Below are positions 30,763 through 39,148 of a stretch of DNA of 64,000 nucleotides, piece after piece (the first letter of the stretch is position 1; each line of letters starts with the position of its first letter). Source of the DNA: Streptomyces aurantiacus (GTDB lineage: Bacteria > Actinomycetota > Actinomycetes > Streptomycetales > Streptomycetaceae); NCBI RefSeq assembly GCF_027107535.1, contig NZ_CP114283.1, forward strand, positions 5,952,001-6,016,000. Direction: 5' to 3'. Both the position numbers and the translations under genes were made by a program. The notes under the pieces are model-generated. The model made no database searches, was not told where the DNA came from, and saw only the letters and a program-made list of their open reading frames with translations.

Positions 30763-31790
30763 CAAGGCGCTCGGTGAGTATCCGGGATGTCGCCACCGCA
30801 TCCGGGGTCTCGTACCAGACCGTCTCCCGGGTGATCAACGGCCACCCCAGCGTCAAGCCGTCCACCCGGGAGCGGGTGCTCGCGGCCATCGACGAACTGG
30901 GGTTCCGGCGCAACTCCACCGCGCTCGCCCTGGCCAGCGGACGCACCCGAGCCGTGACCGTGCTGACCTCCAACACCACGCACTACGGCTACGCCTCCGT
31001 CCTCCAGGGCATCGAGGAGGCCGCCCGCGCCGCCTCGTACACCGTGGGGATCGGCGTACTCGAATCAGCCGACGAAGCCGACGAGGCGGACGTCACCGCC
31101 CAGGTGCAGCGGTCGGCGGACGCCGGCGGCGGTCTGATCGTGATCGCGTACGATCCGGCCGGCGTACGGGCCCTGGGTGCGGTGCCCGCCGGTCTGCCGG
31201 TCGTCGGCGTGGTGGAGACGCCCGCGAGCCCGCCCGGCGGCGACCGCCCCTGGGTGTGGACGGACGACCGTGAGGCCGCCTACGAAGCGACCCGCCATCT
31301 CCTCTCCCTCGGCCACCGGACCGTGCACTACGTCGCCATCCCGTCCAGCACCCGGCGCACCAGTGCCCGTACCACCGGCTGGCGGCAGGCGCTCAAGGAG
31401 GCCGGAGCTCCCCAGCCCCGCCCGGTGCAGGGGAGCTGGGGGCCGGCGGGCGGCCACGCGGCGGGCCGCAAGCTCGCCGGGGATCCCGGCGTCACCGCGA
31501 TTCTGTGCGGCAACGACGATCTCGCGCTCGGGGTGATCCGCGCCCTCCACGAGAAGGGCCGGGCCGTGCCCGGAGACGTGAGCGTGGCGGGATTCGACGA
31601 CGCACCGCACTCCGCCTTCCTCACCCCGTCACTGACGACCGTGCGTCTGGACTTCACCGGCCTCGGGCGGTCCGCGTTCGGACTGCTGCACGGCGTGCTG
31701 GAGGAGTCCGCGCAGATCGCCCCGCACCCCGTCTCCGTACCGGAACTGGTGGTGCGGGAGAGCTCGGGGCCACCGCCCGAGCACGAATGA
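30744..31790 (+). CDS. LacI-family transcriptional regulator
   Basis: 348 aa if started at ATG 30744, which falls 7 nt after the CACAAT -10 element and would be translated from a leaderless mRNA. GTG 30774 (AAGG upstream) is a plausible alternative and would begin right at the HTH. HTH and hinge: SIRDVATASGVSYQTVSRVINGHPSVKPSTRERVLAAIDELGF. The periplasmic-binding-protein-like effector domain (about residues 65-340) includes VTAILCGNDDLALGVIRALHEKG. It lies between a GH36 gene (divergent) and a sugar ABC operon (same strand), so it probably represses both and responds to an alpha-galactoside. Confidence 0.9.
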   Translation: MNVTGHTRRSVSIRDVATASGVSYQTVSRVINGHPSVKPSTRERVLAAIDELGFRRNSTALALASGRTRAVTVLTSNTTHYGYASVLQGIEEAARAASYTVGIGVLESADEADEADVTAQVQRSADAGGGLIVIAYDPAGVRALGAVPAGLPVVGVVETPASPPGGDRPWVWTDDREAAYEATRHLLSLGHRTVHYVAIPSSTRRTSARTTGWRQALKEAGAPQPRPVQGSWGPAGGHAAGRKLAGDPGVTAILCGNDDLALGVIRALHEKGRAVPGDVSVAGFDDAPHSAFLTPSLTTVRLDFTGLGRSAFGLLHGVLEESAQIAPHPVSVPELVVRESSGPPPEHE

Positions 31791-31886
31791 GTCCGTGTGC
31801 GCCCTCCGCGCGAGGCGCCCGCTCGCGTTTCTTCAGCCGGTCCGCTCCAGATGCCCCTGCCCGAGCCCGTTCGTGAAAGGCACGTC

Positions 31887-33224
31887 ATGAAGACAAGAGC
31901 CCTGCCCGCGCTGGCGTTCATATGCGCCGCCGCCCTGTCCGCCACCGCATGCAGCGACCCCAGTGTCGGCGACTCCGGTTCCGGGGACTCCGGCTCGGGT
32001 GCCAAGCAGGCCAAGGTCGACCCCACCGCCCGCCTGGACGGCGTGAAGCTGACCATGTGGACCGCGCAGAACACGCTCAACGCCCCCAAGCAGGTGGTCG
32101 ACGCCTTCGAGAAGGCCACGGGCGCCGAGGTCGAGACCCAGGCGATCCCGGACCTGTACGAGCAGAACGTGCCGACGAAGCTCGCCTCCGGCGACAAGCC
32201 GGACCTGATGTTCTGGCAGCCGTCCATCTCCACGCTGCCCTTCATCCAGCCGAAGCAGAACCTGCTCACCCTCGACGGGGAGGAGTGGGTGTCGAAGCTG
32301 GGTGACACGGAGAAGTCCCTCGGTGTCATCGACGGCAAGCGGTACGCGGCGATCGTCACCAGCCCCGCCATGCTCGGCGTCTACTACAACAAGGACGTCT
32401 TCAAGAAGGCCCAGATCGCCGAGAAGGACTTCCCGAAGTCGTACGACGAGCTGCTGAAGCTCGGCCACACGGTCACCGACAGGACCGACGCCGCCGCCTT
32501 CTACGAGGCCGGCGGCGACAAGTGGCCCATGCAGTGGCAGATGCAGGTCCAGCTCACCGACCTCGACAAGCAGTGGTGGGCGGACCTCAACCAGAACAAG
32601 AAGAAGTGGACCGACCCGGTCGTCGTCGGGGCCATCAAGAAGTACAAGGAGAAGCTGCTCGACGCGGGGCTCGCGCAGAAGAACTACAAGACCGGCACCT
32701 TCACCGGCCAGGCCGACTCCCTCTGGAAGGGCGAGTCCGGCATGGTCCTCAACGTCACCTCGTTCCAGAGCCAGTTGCAGGCCAAGTACTCCACAGCTCA
32801 GATCGACAAGAAGATCGGCTGGTTCCCGATCGCCAACTCCTCCGCCACCGGGATGTACTCCCCCGACCAGACCAACGGCGTGGTCGCCTTCAAGACCGGT
32901 GACGAGAAGCGGCAGAACGCCGCCCGCCAGTTCCTGGCCTTCTGGCTCGGTCCGGACTACGCCGACTACATCAAGGCGATGAAGATTCCGTCCGTCCAGC
33001 CGTCCGTGCCCACCCCCGACGGCCTCCCCCAGGCATCGATGTCCCAGGTCAAGGCGCTGCCCACGGCCATCGGCGTCTTCCAGGCCAAGGCGATCGTCGC
33101 CCCCGACACCCACCTGTACCTCGCCGACATGATCTACGGAAAGAAGAACCCGCAGCAGGTCGCGCAGGCGATCCAGAACCAGTTCGCGCAGGTGGCCAAG
33201 GCCCAGGGCGCGCCCGGCTTCTAG
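31887..33224 (+). CDS. ABC sugar transporter, solute-binding lipoprotein
   Basis: 445 aa from ATG 31887 (AAAGG upstream). Lipoprotein signal: LAFICAAALSATAC with the lipidated Cys at residue 22. A Gly/Ser-rich linker follows, then a cluster-B (MalE-like) extracellular binding fold: VKLTMWTAQNTLNAPKQVVDAFEKATG at the start and DIYGKK/AQAIQNQFAQV near the end. Family 1 extracellular solute-binding protein, held in the outer leaflet of the membrane to deliver oligosaccharides to the two permeases encoded next. 96 bp after the LacI gene. Confidence 0.92.
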   Translation: MKTRALPALAFICAAALSATACSDPSVGDSGSGDSGSGAKQAKVDPTARLDGVKLTMWTAQNTLNAPKQVVDAFEKATGAEVETQAIPDLYEQNVPTKLASGDKPDLMFWQPSISTLPFIQPKQNLLTLDGEEWVSKLGDTEKSLGVIDGKRYAAIVTSPAMLGVYYNKDVFKKAQIAEKDFPKSYDELLKLGHTVTDRTDAAAFYEAGGDKWPMQWQMQVQLTDLDKQWWADLNQNKKKWTDPVVVGAIKKYKEKLLDAGLAQKNYKTGTFTGQADSLWKGESGMVLNVTSFQSQLQAKYSTAQIDKKIGWFPIANSSATGMYSPDQTNGVVAFKTGDEKRQNAARQFLAFWLGPDYADYIKAMKIPSVQPSVPTPDGLPQASMSQVKALPTAIGVFQAKAIVAPDTHLYLADMIYGKKNPQQVAQAIQNQFAQVAKAQGAPGF

Positions 33225-33255
33225 ACCCGACCGACCCGACGGGCAAGGATTTCCG

Positions 33256-34185
33256 ATGGCGGACACTGCCATACGCACGCGCACGCAGAAACCGGCACCC
33301 GCCAAGGGCCGGGCGAGGAAGGTGGGACGGCTGCCCCGCGCCGCCGTCCACCACCCCTGGTGGTTCGCACTCCCCGCGGTCGCCGTCTTCGCGGCCTTCT
33401 TCCTGGTGCCGAACCTGCTCAACTTCTACTACCCGTTCACCAACTGGTCCTCGTACCACCCGGACATCGCTTTCACGGGCCTCGACAACTTCAAGACCAT
33501 CGCGGACGACGGGTCCCTGCTCCGGGCGATCCGCACGACCCTGGTGTACGCCCTGCTGGCAGCGGTGTTCCAGAACGGCTTCGGGCTGGCACTGGCCCTG
33601 CTGCTGGAGGCGGACAGCCGCTTCAACCGGTTCTTCCGTGCCGTCTTCTTCCTGCCCGTGCTCATCTCGGCGCTCGCGACCGGCTACGTCTTCCAGGCCC
33701 TGCTGGACCAGGACGGCGCGGTCAACGGCCTGCTCGGCACCGACATTCCCTGGCTCGGCTCGACGACGTGGACGCTGGTTCTGGTCTCCGTCATCCACGG
33801 CTGGAAGTGGATGGGGCTGTCGATGCTGATCTATCTGGCCGGCCTCAAGGGAATCCCCGGCGAGATGCTGGAGGCCGCGAAGTGCGACGGCGCGGGGCCG
33901 TGGCGGACCTTCCGGTCGGTGCGCTGGCCGATGCTGGCGCCCGCCGTCACCTTCAACGTCACCACGGCACTGATCGGTTCGATGAACACCTTCGACATCG
34001 TGCAGGCCACCACGGGCGGCGGACCGGCCGCCTCCACCGAGGTCTTCAACATCTACATGTTCCGGATCTTCGGCCAGGGCCTGTACGCGCAGGCCTCCGC
34101 GATGAGCCTCGTCCTCTTCCTGGTCGTGGTCGCCGTCGCCGTACCGCTGGTCGTCGGGCTGCGCCGAAGGGAGCAACTGCTGTGA
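33256..34185 (+). CDS. ABC sugar transporter permease 1 (MalF-type)
   Basis: 309 aa, ATG 33256 (AAGGA upstream). Six membrane helices; the cytoplasmic EAA loop that docks the ATPase reads EMLEAAKCDGAGPWRTFRSVRWPMLAP. Opening VHHPWWFALPAVAVFAAFFLVPNLLNFYY is typical of MalF-type permeases. Its stop overlaps the second permease start by 4 bp. No ATPase gene is in the operon; in Streptomyces such importers usually share the MsiK ATPase encoded elsewhere. Confidence 0.93.
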   Translation: MADTAIRTRTQKPAPAKGRARKVGRLPRAAVHHPWWFALPAVAVFAAFFLVPNLLNFYYPFTNWSSYHPDIAFTGLDNFKTIADDGSLLRAIRTTLVYALLAAVFQNGFGLALALLLEADSRFNRFFRAVFFLPVLISALATGYVFQALLDQDGAVNGLLGTDIPWLGSTTWTLVLVSVIHGWKWMGLSMLIYLAGLKGIPGEMLEAAKCDGAGPWRTFRSVRWPMLAPAVTFNVTTALIGSMNTFDIVQATTGGGPAASTEVFNIYMFRIFGQGLYAQASAMSLVLFLVVVAVAVPLVVGLRRREQLL

Positions 34186-35054
34186 GCGCCACCGTGCATT
34201 CCGTGTCCGCCGTGCGTGGCGCGTCCGCCGTGCATCCCGCCTGGCGGTACGGCCGTCCCGCCCTCGTCGTACTGCTCGCCGGACTCGCCGTCGGCGTCCC
34301 CCTGTGGCTGGTCGCCGTCACCTCCGCCAAGCCGCAGGCCGAAGCGATCACCCCTAACCTTGATCTGCCGCGGCACTGGCAGCCGGGCAGCAACTACGAA
34401 GAGGCCATCAGCCAGGGTGAGATGCTGCGCGGCTTCCTCAACTCCCTGCTCGTCGTGGTGCCTTCGGTCGCCCTGGTGCTGATCCTGGGGGCCGGTGCGG
34501 CCTGGGTCTTCGCGCGCCGCAAGTCGAAGCTGGTCTCGGCGGCGTACGCACTGTGCATCAGCGGGCTGCTGCTGCCGCCGGCCGTCATCACCGTCGTGAT
34601 GGAGCTGCGGCAACTGGGCCTCGCGGGCACGCGGCCCGGAATGATCGCCGTCTACACCGGGATGTACCTCTCCACGTCGATCTTCTTCATGACCGGCTTC
34701 ATCCGCGCCATCCCCCTGGAACTGGAGGAAGCCGCGCGGATGGACGGCGCGAAACCACTGAGGATCTTCCTGCGGATCGTGCTGCCGCTGCTCAGACCGG
34801 TCATCGCCACCGCGACGATCATGGTGATGCTCTACGCCTGGAGCGACGTCTTCTATGCCTTCTTCGTCCTCGGCGGCGGAGAGAGGGCGACCCTGCCGCT
34901 CAACCTCTACAAGGTCGCCAGCGCACAGCTCTACCTCAACAACTGGCATCTCGTCTTCGCGTACGTCGTGGTGATGAGCCTGCCCATGGTCGCCCTCTTC
35001 CTGGTGGCCCAGCGAAAGATCGTGTCCGGCATCACCAGTGGAGCCGTCAAATGA
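34182..35054 (+). CDS. ABC sugar transporter permease 2 (MalG-type)
   Basis: 290 aa from GTG 34182, translationally coupled (GTGA) to permease 1. Six helices, EAA loop LELEEAARMDGAKPLRIFLRIVLPLLRP, and the MalG-type C-terminus PMVALFLVAQRKIVSGITSGAVK. Completes the importer. The stop is followed 17 bp later by the start of the large secreted carbohydrate-active protein, making solute-binding protein, two permeases and secreted enzyme one operon. Confidence 0.93.
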   Translation: MSATVHSVSAVRGASAVHPAWRYGRPALVVLLAGLAVGVPLWLVAVTSAKPQAEAITPNLDLPRHWQPGSNYEEAISQGEMLRGFLNSLLVVVPSVALVLILGAGAAWVFARRKSKLVSAAYALCISGLLLPPAVITVVMELRQLGLAGTRPGMIAVYTGMYLSTSIFFMTGFIRAIPLELEEAARMDGAKPLRIFLRIVLPLLRPVIATATIMVMLYAWSDVFYAFFVLGGGERATLPLNLYKVASAQLYLNNWHLVFAYVVVMSLPMVALFLVAQRKIVSGITSGAVK

Positions 35055-35070
35055 CTGGAGGTCCAACAGC

Positions 35071-37626
35071 GTGAGCACCCCCACCCGTTCGGGATCGCGC
35101 CCCATGTCCCGCACGAGAACCGCCTTTGTCGCAGCCGTACTTGGAGTCACCGCCATGGCAGGCACCCTCCCTGTGGCGGGGACCGCGGCCGCCGCCGCCG
35201 ACCCTCAGCGCCTCAGCGTCGACCTCACCGCGTCCGAAGGCCCGGTGATGCGCGGCGCCAACGGCACGCTGTACGGGCTCAGCGACGACGGCGTGCCCAG
35301 CGACGCCATGCTGGAACCGTTGAAGATCACCAGCATCTCGCAGAAGCCGGAGGGCGGCGCCCAGCACCCCAACGGCGACGCGCTCACGGTCTCCAAGTCG
35401 TTCTTCCGCAACGGCGGCGGCGAGATCAACGTGATGATGCAGGACATCTACGCGAAGTGGCCGTACGAGGATCTCGGCATCGCGGACTACCTCCCCAAGG
35501 TCGACAAGATCGTCAAGGAGGTGTCGGCCGACCCGAACAGCGAGCACTTCGTCTACATCCCCTTCAACGAGCCCGACCAGATCTGGTACAACCTCGGCAC
35601 CTCCGACCAGGCGCAGTACGAGGCCAACCGCGACCGGTTCCTCAAGGACTGGAAGACGGTGTACCAGCGGATCCGCGCGATCGATCCCGACGCCAGGATC
35701 GCCGGCCCGAACGAATCCGGCTACCACACACGGCTGTTGACCGACTTCCTCGCCTTCGCCAAGCGCGAGAACGTCCTCCCCCAGATCATGACCTGGCACG
35801 AGCTGGACTCCAGCTCTCTCAAGAACTTCCAGGGGAACTACGACAACTACCGCTCGATCGAGAAGAACCTCGGCATCGCACCGCTGAAGATCAACATCGA
35901 TGAGTACGCCAACCGCCGCGACCTGTCCGTGCCCGGGCAACTCGCGCAGTGGGTCGCGATGTTCGAGCGGAACAAGGTGTACGCCAACCAGGCCTACTGG
36001 GACGCGGCCGGCAACCTCGACGGCAACGTGGTGCGCTCGAACATCCCCAACGGCGGCTGGTGGTTCTTCCGTTGGTACGCGGGTCTGACCGGGAACACCG
36101 TCAAGGTGACGCCGCCGCAGGCCAACGCCGTCGACACCCTTCAGGGCCTGGCCTCGTACGACAAGAAGCGGCGTCAGGCCCAGGTCCTGCTCGGCGGTTC
36201 CGCGGGTGACTCCGACGTCGTCGTCGAGAACGTCTCCCGGTCGGTCTTCGGCCGTACGGTCACCGCGACCGTCGCCGAGTCCGCCTGGTCCGGCTACGAG
36301 GGCCAGCACCCGGCGCCGCGCGTCCTGACCCGCACGAAGGTCAAGGTCGCGGCCGACGGTTCGGTGACCGTCCCGCTGCGCGGCATGCACAAGATGTCCG
36401 CCTACCGGGTCGTCCTCACCCCGGGCGGCTCCGGCACCCCGGCCGCCGCCTCCGTCCCCTGGTCCGCCTCGTACGAGGCCGAGGACGCGGCGATCACCGA
36501 CGGCAAGGTCTACACGCAGGGCACGGTCAGCAACGCCAACGGCTACGCGGCCTCCGGGACGAAGGACGTCGGTTCGCTCAACGCGGCCACCAGCAAGGTC
36601 GACTTCAAGGTGACGGTTCCGAGGGCGGGCACGTACGGCCTGGCGATCCTGTACGGCAACCAGTCCGGGACCCCCGCCACGCAGAAGCTCTCGATCGACG
36701 GCAGGGACCCGGTCACGGTGTCCTATCCCTCCACCGAGAACTGGACCTACCGCGCCAAGAAGGACGTCACCGTCGAACTCCCGGCCGGCGAGCACCAGCT
36801 GACGCTGGCCAAGGGTGACACCGAGGTCACCCTCGACCGCATCGACCTGACCGCGCGTACCTCAGCCGTGCCCTCCGCCTCGTATGAGGCCACGCTCGCC
36901 GACATCAGCGGGAAGCCGTCCTACGACTACTCGTCGTCGGCCGGCGCCGGCACGGGCTCCCTCGTGCTGCGCTCGGGCGACAAGGCGGTCTTCGACGTCT
37001 ACGCCCCGCGCGACGGCTACTTCACGGTGGTCCCGCAGGCCACGGCCGCGGTGAAGCTCACTCTGCACGGCGAGAGCGTGACGGCGGCCCCCGGCCGTCC
37101 TCTGCGGCTGTATCTCGTCGCGGGCAACAACCGCGTGCAGGCGACCGCCAAGCACGCCGGCGTCCGCTCCCTCGACGTCTCCGGCGCCGGCTCGACCACC
37201 GGCACGCTCTCCTACGAGGGCGCCTCGGCCACCCTCGCGGGCGGGGCCAAGCTCGTGGACTCCACCCACGCCTCCGCCGGTTCCTACATCGGCTGGCTCG
37301 GCAACAGCGCGTCCAGCACCGCCGAGTTCACCGTCGAGGCACCCAAGTCCGGCCGCTACATGCTGGTCGTGCACTACGCGCACAACGACCGGCGCGACAA
37401 CGGCCACTCCTACAACACCGACATCATGTCGCGGACGGCGGACATCACCGTGGGTGACTCCGCTCCCCGGAAGGCCACCTTCAAGAACACCTGGGGCTGG
37501 GACGACTACTGGACCCTGGGCATCCCCGTCGACCTGAAGAAGGGCTCCACCAAGGTGACCTTCGGCAACGCTGACGCGTGGGCCCCGAACATCGACCGCA
37601 TCGAACTGGGCCGGATCGTGGGCTGA
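35071..37626 (+). CDS. large secreted glycoside-hydrolase-like protein with carbohydrate-binding modules
   Basis: 851 aa from GTG 35071 (GGAGG 9 nt upstream). Signal peptide to about residue 42 (GTLPVAGTAAAAA). Residues 45-400 look like a clan GH-A TIM barrel: putative acid/base Glu in VYIPFNEPDQIWYN and nucleophile Glu in LKINIDEYANRR, with TWHELDSSSL between them. Two CBM35-type beta-sandwiches follow: WSASYEAEDAAITDGKV (about 470-600) and a C-terminal one with GSYIGWLGNSASSTAEFTV to NIDRIELGRIVG. GH39 or a relative is my best guess; the exact family and substrate are open. Last gene of the importer operon, so its products probably feed the transporter. Confidence 0.75.
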   Translation: MSTPTRSGSRPMSRTRTAFVAAVLGVTAMAGTLPVAGTAAAAADPQRLSVDLTASEGPVMRGANGTLYGLSDDGVPSDAMLEPLKITSISQKPEGGAQHPNGDALTVSKSFFRNGGGEINVMMQDIYAKWPYEDLGIADYLPKVDKIVKEVSADPNSEHFVYIPFNEPDQIWYNLGTSDQAQYEANRDRFLKDWKTVYQRIRAIDPDARIAGPNESGYHTRLLTDFLAFAKRENVLPQIMTWHELDSSSLKNFQGNYDNYRSIEKNLGIAPLKINIDEYANRRDLSVPGQLAQWVAMFERNKVYANQAYWDAAGNLDGNVVRSNIPNGGWWFFRWYAGLTGNTVKVTPPQANAVDTLQGLASYDKKRRQAQVLLGGSAGDSDVVVENVSRSVFGRTVTATVAESAWSGYEGQHPAPRVLTRTKVKVAADGSVTVPLRGMHKMSAYRVVLTPGGSGTPAAASVPWSASYEAEDAAITDGKVYTQGTVSNANGYAASGTKDVGSLNAATSKVDFKVTVPRAGTYGLAILYGNQSGTPATQKLSIDGRDPVTVSYPSTENWTYRAKKDVTVELPAGEHQLTLAKGDTEVTLDRIDLTARTSAVPSASYEATLADISGKPSYDYSSSAGAGTGSLVLRSGDKAVFDVYAPRDGYFTVVPQATAAVKLTLHGESVTAAPGRPLRLYLVAGNNRVQATAKHAGVRSLDVSGAGSTTGTLSYEGASATLAGGAKLVDSTHASAGSYIGWLGNSASSTAEFTVEAPKSGRYMLVVHYAHNDRRDNGHSYNTDIMSRTADITVGDSAPRKATFKNTWGWDDYWTLGIPVDLKKGSTKVTFGNADAWAPNIDRIELGRIVG

Positions 37627-37643
37627 GCAACAACGGGCTGACC

Positions 37644-37683
37644 GAGGGGTGTTGCCGGCGACGGCAGCACCCCTCACCGTTTT
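37644..37683 (+). terminator. intrinsic terminator with T-tract
   Basis: A 14-bp stem (37644-37657 with 37662-37675, one G-U pair) and a 4-nt loop is followed within 5 nt by TTTT (37680-37683). A rare classical Rho-independent form for this genome, closing the importer operon. Confidence 0.85.
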
Positions 37684-37827
37684 CGGGGCACCTCGGTCGG
37701 GCGAGCGGGACCGACGGCGCCGGTGGCGACCGTGTCCGGTGTCGGGCCCCGTGTCGCACGGTGTGAAGAAGTCGCCGCGAGGGGTTGACGGAGTCGTGTG
37801 TGACGGGCAACTTCGATCCCACTTCAG

Positions 37828-37841
37828 TGGGAGCGCTCCCA
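37828..37841. promoter_or_regulatory. CebR-type operator
   Basis: The 14-bp palindrome TGGGAGCGCTCCCA is an exact match to the published CebR box that represses cellulose/cello-oligosaccharide genes in Streptomyces. It lies 22 bp before the CE2-like esterase start. CebR itself is not in this window. Confidence 0.85.
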
Positions 37842-37862
37842 CACGGTGTAAAGGACGGTTTC

Positions 37863-38978
37863 ATGCAGACACCTCCGCACCTCTCCCGAAGGACCGTGGT
37901 CGCAGCCGCCGCGGCGGGCGTCCTCACCGCCTCCGCTTCGCCCGCCCGGGCATCCGGCACCCGGACCCGGTTCCACACGGTGGGGCGGGTCAAGGAAGCC
38001 GCCGACGGGTCCGTGGCGTACACCTGGCCCGGCATCCAATTCGAGGGACGCTTCCGCGGAACCGGTGTGGGCATCGTGCTCGACGACGCCGACAACGACT
38101 ACGACGTGCAGATCGACGGGGCGAGCGCCGCGACGCTGGTGACCCCGGGCCGCACCACCTTCCGGATCGAGAACCTCCCCGACGGCGTGCACACCGTCCG
38201 GCTCGTCAAGCGAACGGAAAGCCCCTGGGCCGCGGGGCGGTTCGGCGGCTTCCTGCCCGCTCCCGGAGGCGCGGTCCTCGCCGCGCCCCGACCGCGCGGC
38301 AGGCAGATCGAGTTCATCGGCGATTCCTTCACCGCCGGGTACGGCAACCTCTCGGACACGCGCGACTGTTCGGGCAACGGAGGGGTCAACCGCAACAGCC
38401 ACGCAGGCCTCGCCTTCGGCGCCCTCACCGCCCGGAAGCTCGACGCCGACCACCAGCTCAACGCGTTCTCCGGGCGGGGCATGGTCCGCAACTACAACGG
38501 CGGCAGCGCGGGCAGCGACTTCCGCACCTACTACGACCGGGCCCTGCTGAACGTCGACGGCGACGTCTGGCGCAGGCCGGACTCCTGGCGGCCGCAGGTC
38601 GTCGTGATCGGGCTGGGCATCAACGACTTCTCGACCCCCCTCAACGCGGGCGAACGCTGGGCGACGGAGGACGAGTTGACCGCCGCCTACGAGAGCGCCT
38701 ACCACGGCTTCCTCGACAGGCTGCGCGCCTCGTACGGCCCCCGGACGTTCATCGTGGTCAGCGCCACGGACCTCGGCAACACCGGTGTGTTCGTCCAGGC
38801 CACCCGGCGGATCGTCCAGGAGCGCAACCGGCGGGGCGACCACCGGGTGCGCCACTGGTACTACGCCGACGCCGGCCTGGATCACCTGGGCTGCGACTGG
38901 CATCCCTCTCTCCGCGACCACCGGATCATCGCCGGCCTGCTCGACGACCACCTCGCCTCCCTGCCGCTGCGCTGGTAG
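37863..38978 (+). CDS. secreted SGNH/GDSL carbohydrate esterase, CE2-like
   Basis: 371 aa from ATG 37863. Tat-type signal (LSRRTVVAAAAAGVLTASASP). An N-terminal beta-sandwich (about 40-130: VAYTWPGIQFEGRFRGTGV, VQIDGASAATLV) precedes the SGNH domain: block I FIGDSFTAGYG, block III GLGINDFS and the catalytic His in CDWHPSLRDH. This is the layout of CE2 acetyl-xylan/glucomannan esterases, which remove O-acetyl groups from plant polysaccharides. A perfect CebR box directly upstream predicts induction by cello-oligosaccharides. Monocistronic; ends at a long inverted repeat. Confidence 0.88.
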   Translation: MQTPPHLSRRTVVAAAAAGVLTASASPARASGTRTRFHTVGRVKEAADGSVAYTWPGIQFEGRFRGTGVGIVLDDADNDYDVQIDGASAATLVTPGRTTFRIENLPDGVHTVRLVKRTESPWAAGRFGGFLPAPGGAVLAAPRPRGRQIEFIGDSFTAGYGNLSDTRDCSGNGGVNRNSHAGLAFGALTARKLDADHQLNAFSGRGMVRNYNGGSAGSDFRTYYDRALLNVDGDVWRRPDSWRPQVVVIGLGINDFSTPLNAGERWATEDELTAAYESAYHGFLDRLRASYGPRTFIVVSATDLGNTGVFVQATRRIVQERNRRGDHRVRHWYYADAGLDHLGCDWHPSLRDHRIIAGLLDDHLASLPLRW

Positions 38979-39033
38979 GGATCGGCGGAGCCGCAGGCTC
39001 CCCCACATCGCCCACAGCCCCCGCGCGACCGCT

Positions 39034-39100
39034 GGGCCCTGTCGTCACATTGCCGTCGTCCGCCCGAAGGCCGGCAGACGGGAATGTGACGACAGGGCCC
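39034..39100. terminator. long inverted repeat between convergent genes
   Basis: Arms 39034-39057 and 39077-39100 pair over 24 bp with one mismatch (outer 18 bp perfect) around a 19-nt loop. Located between the CE2-like esterase and the CYTH-CHAD gene; a bidirectional terminator of unusual length. Confidence 0.75.
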
Positions 39101-39148
39101 ATGAGGGGCGGCCGCCCCCGTGCGGTCCGGGTGCGGCTCCGCCGCAGG

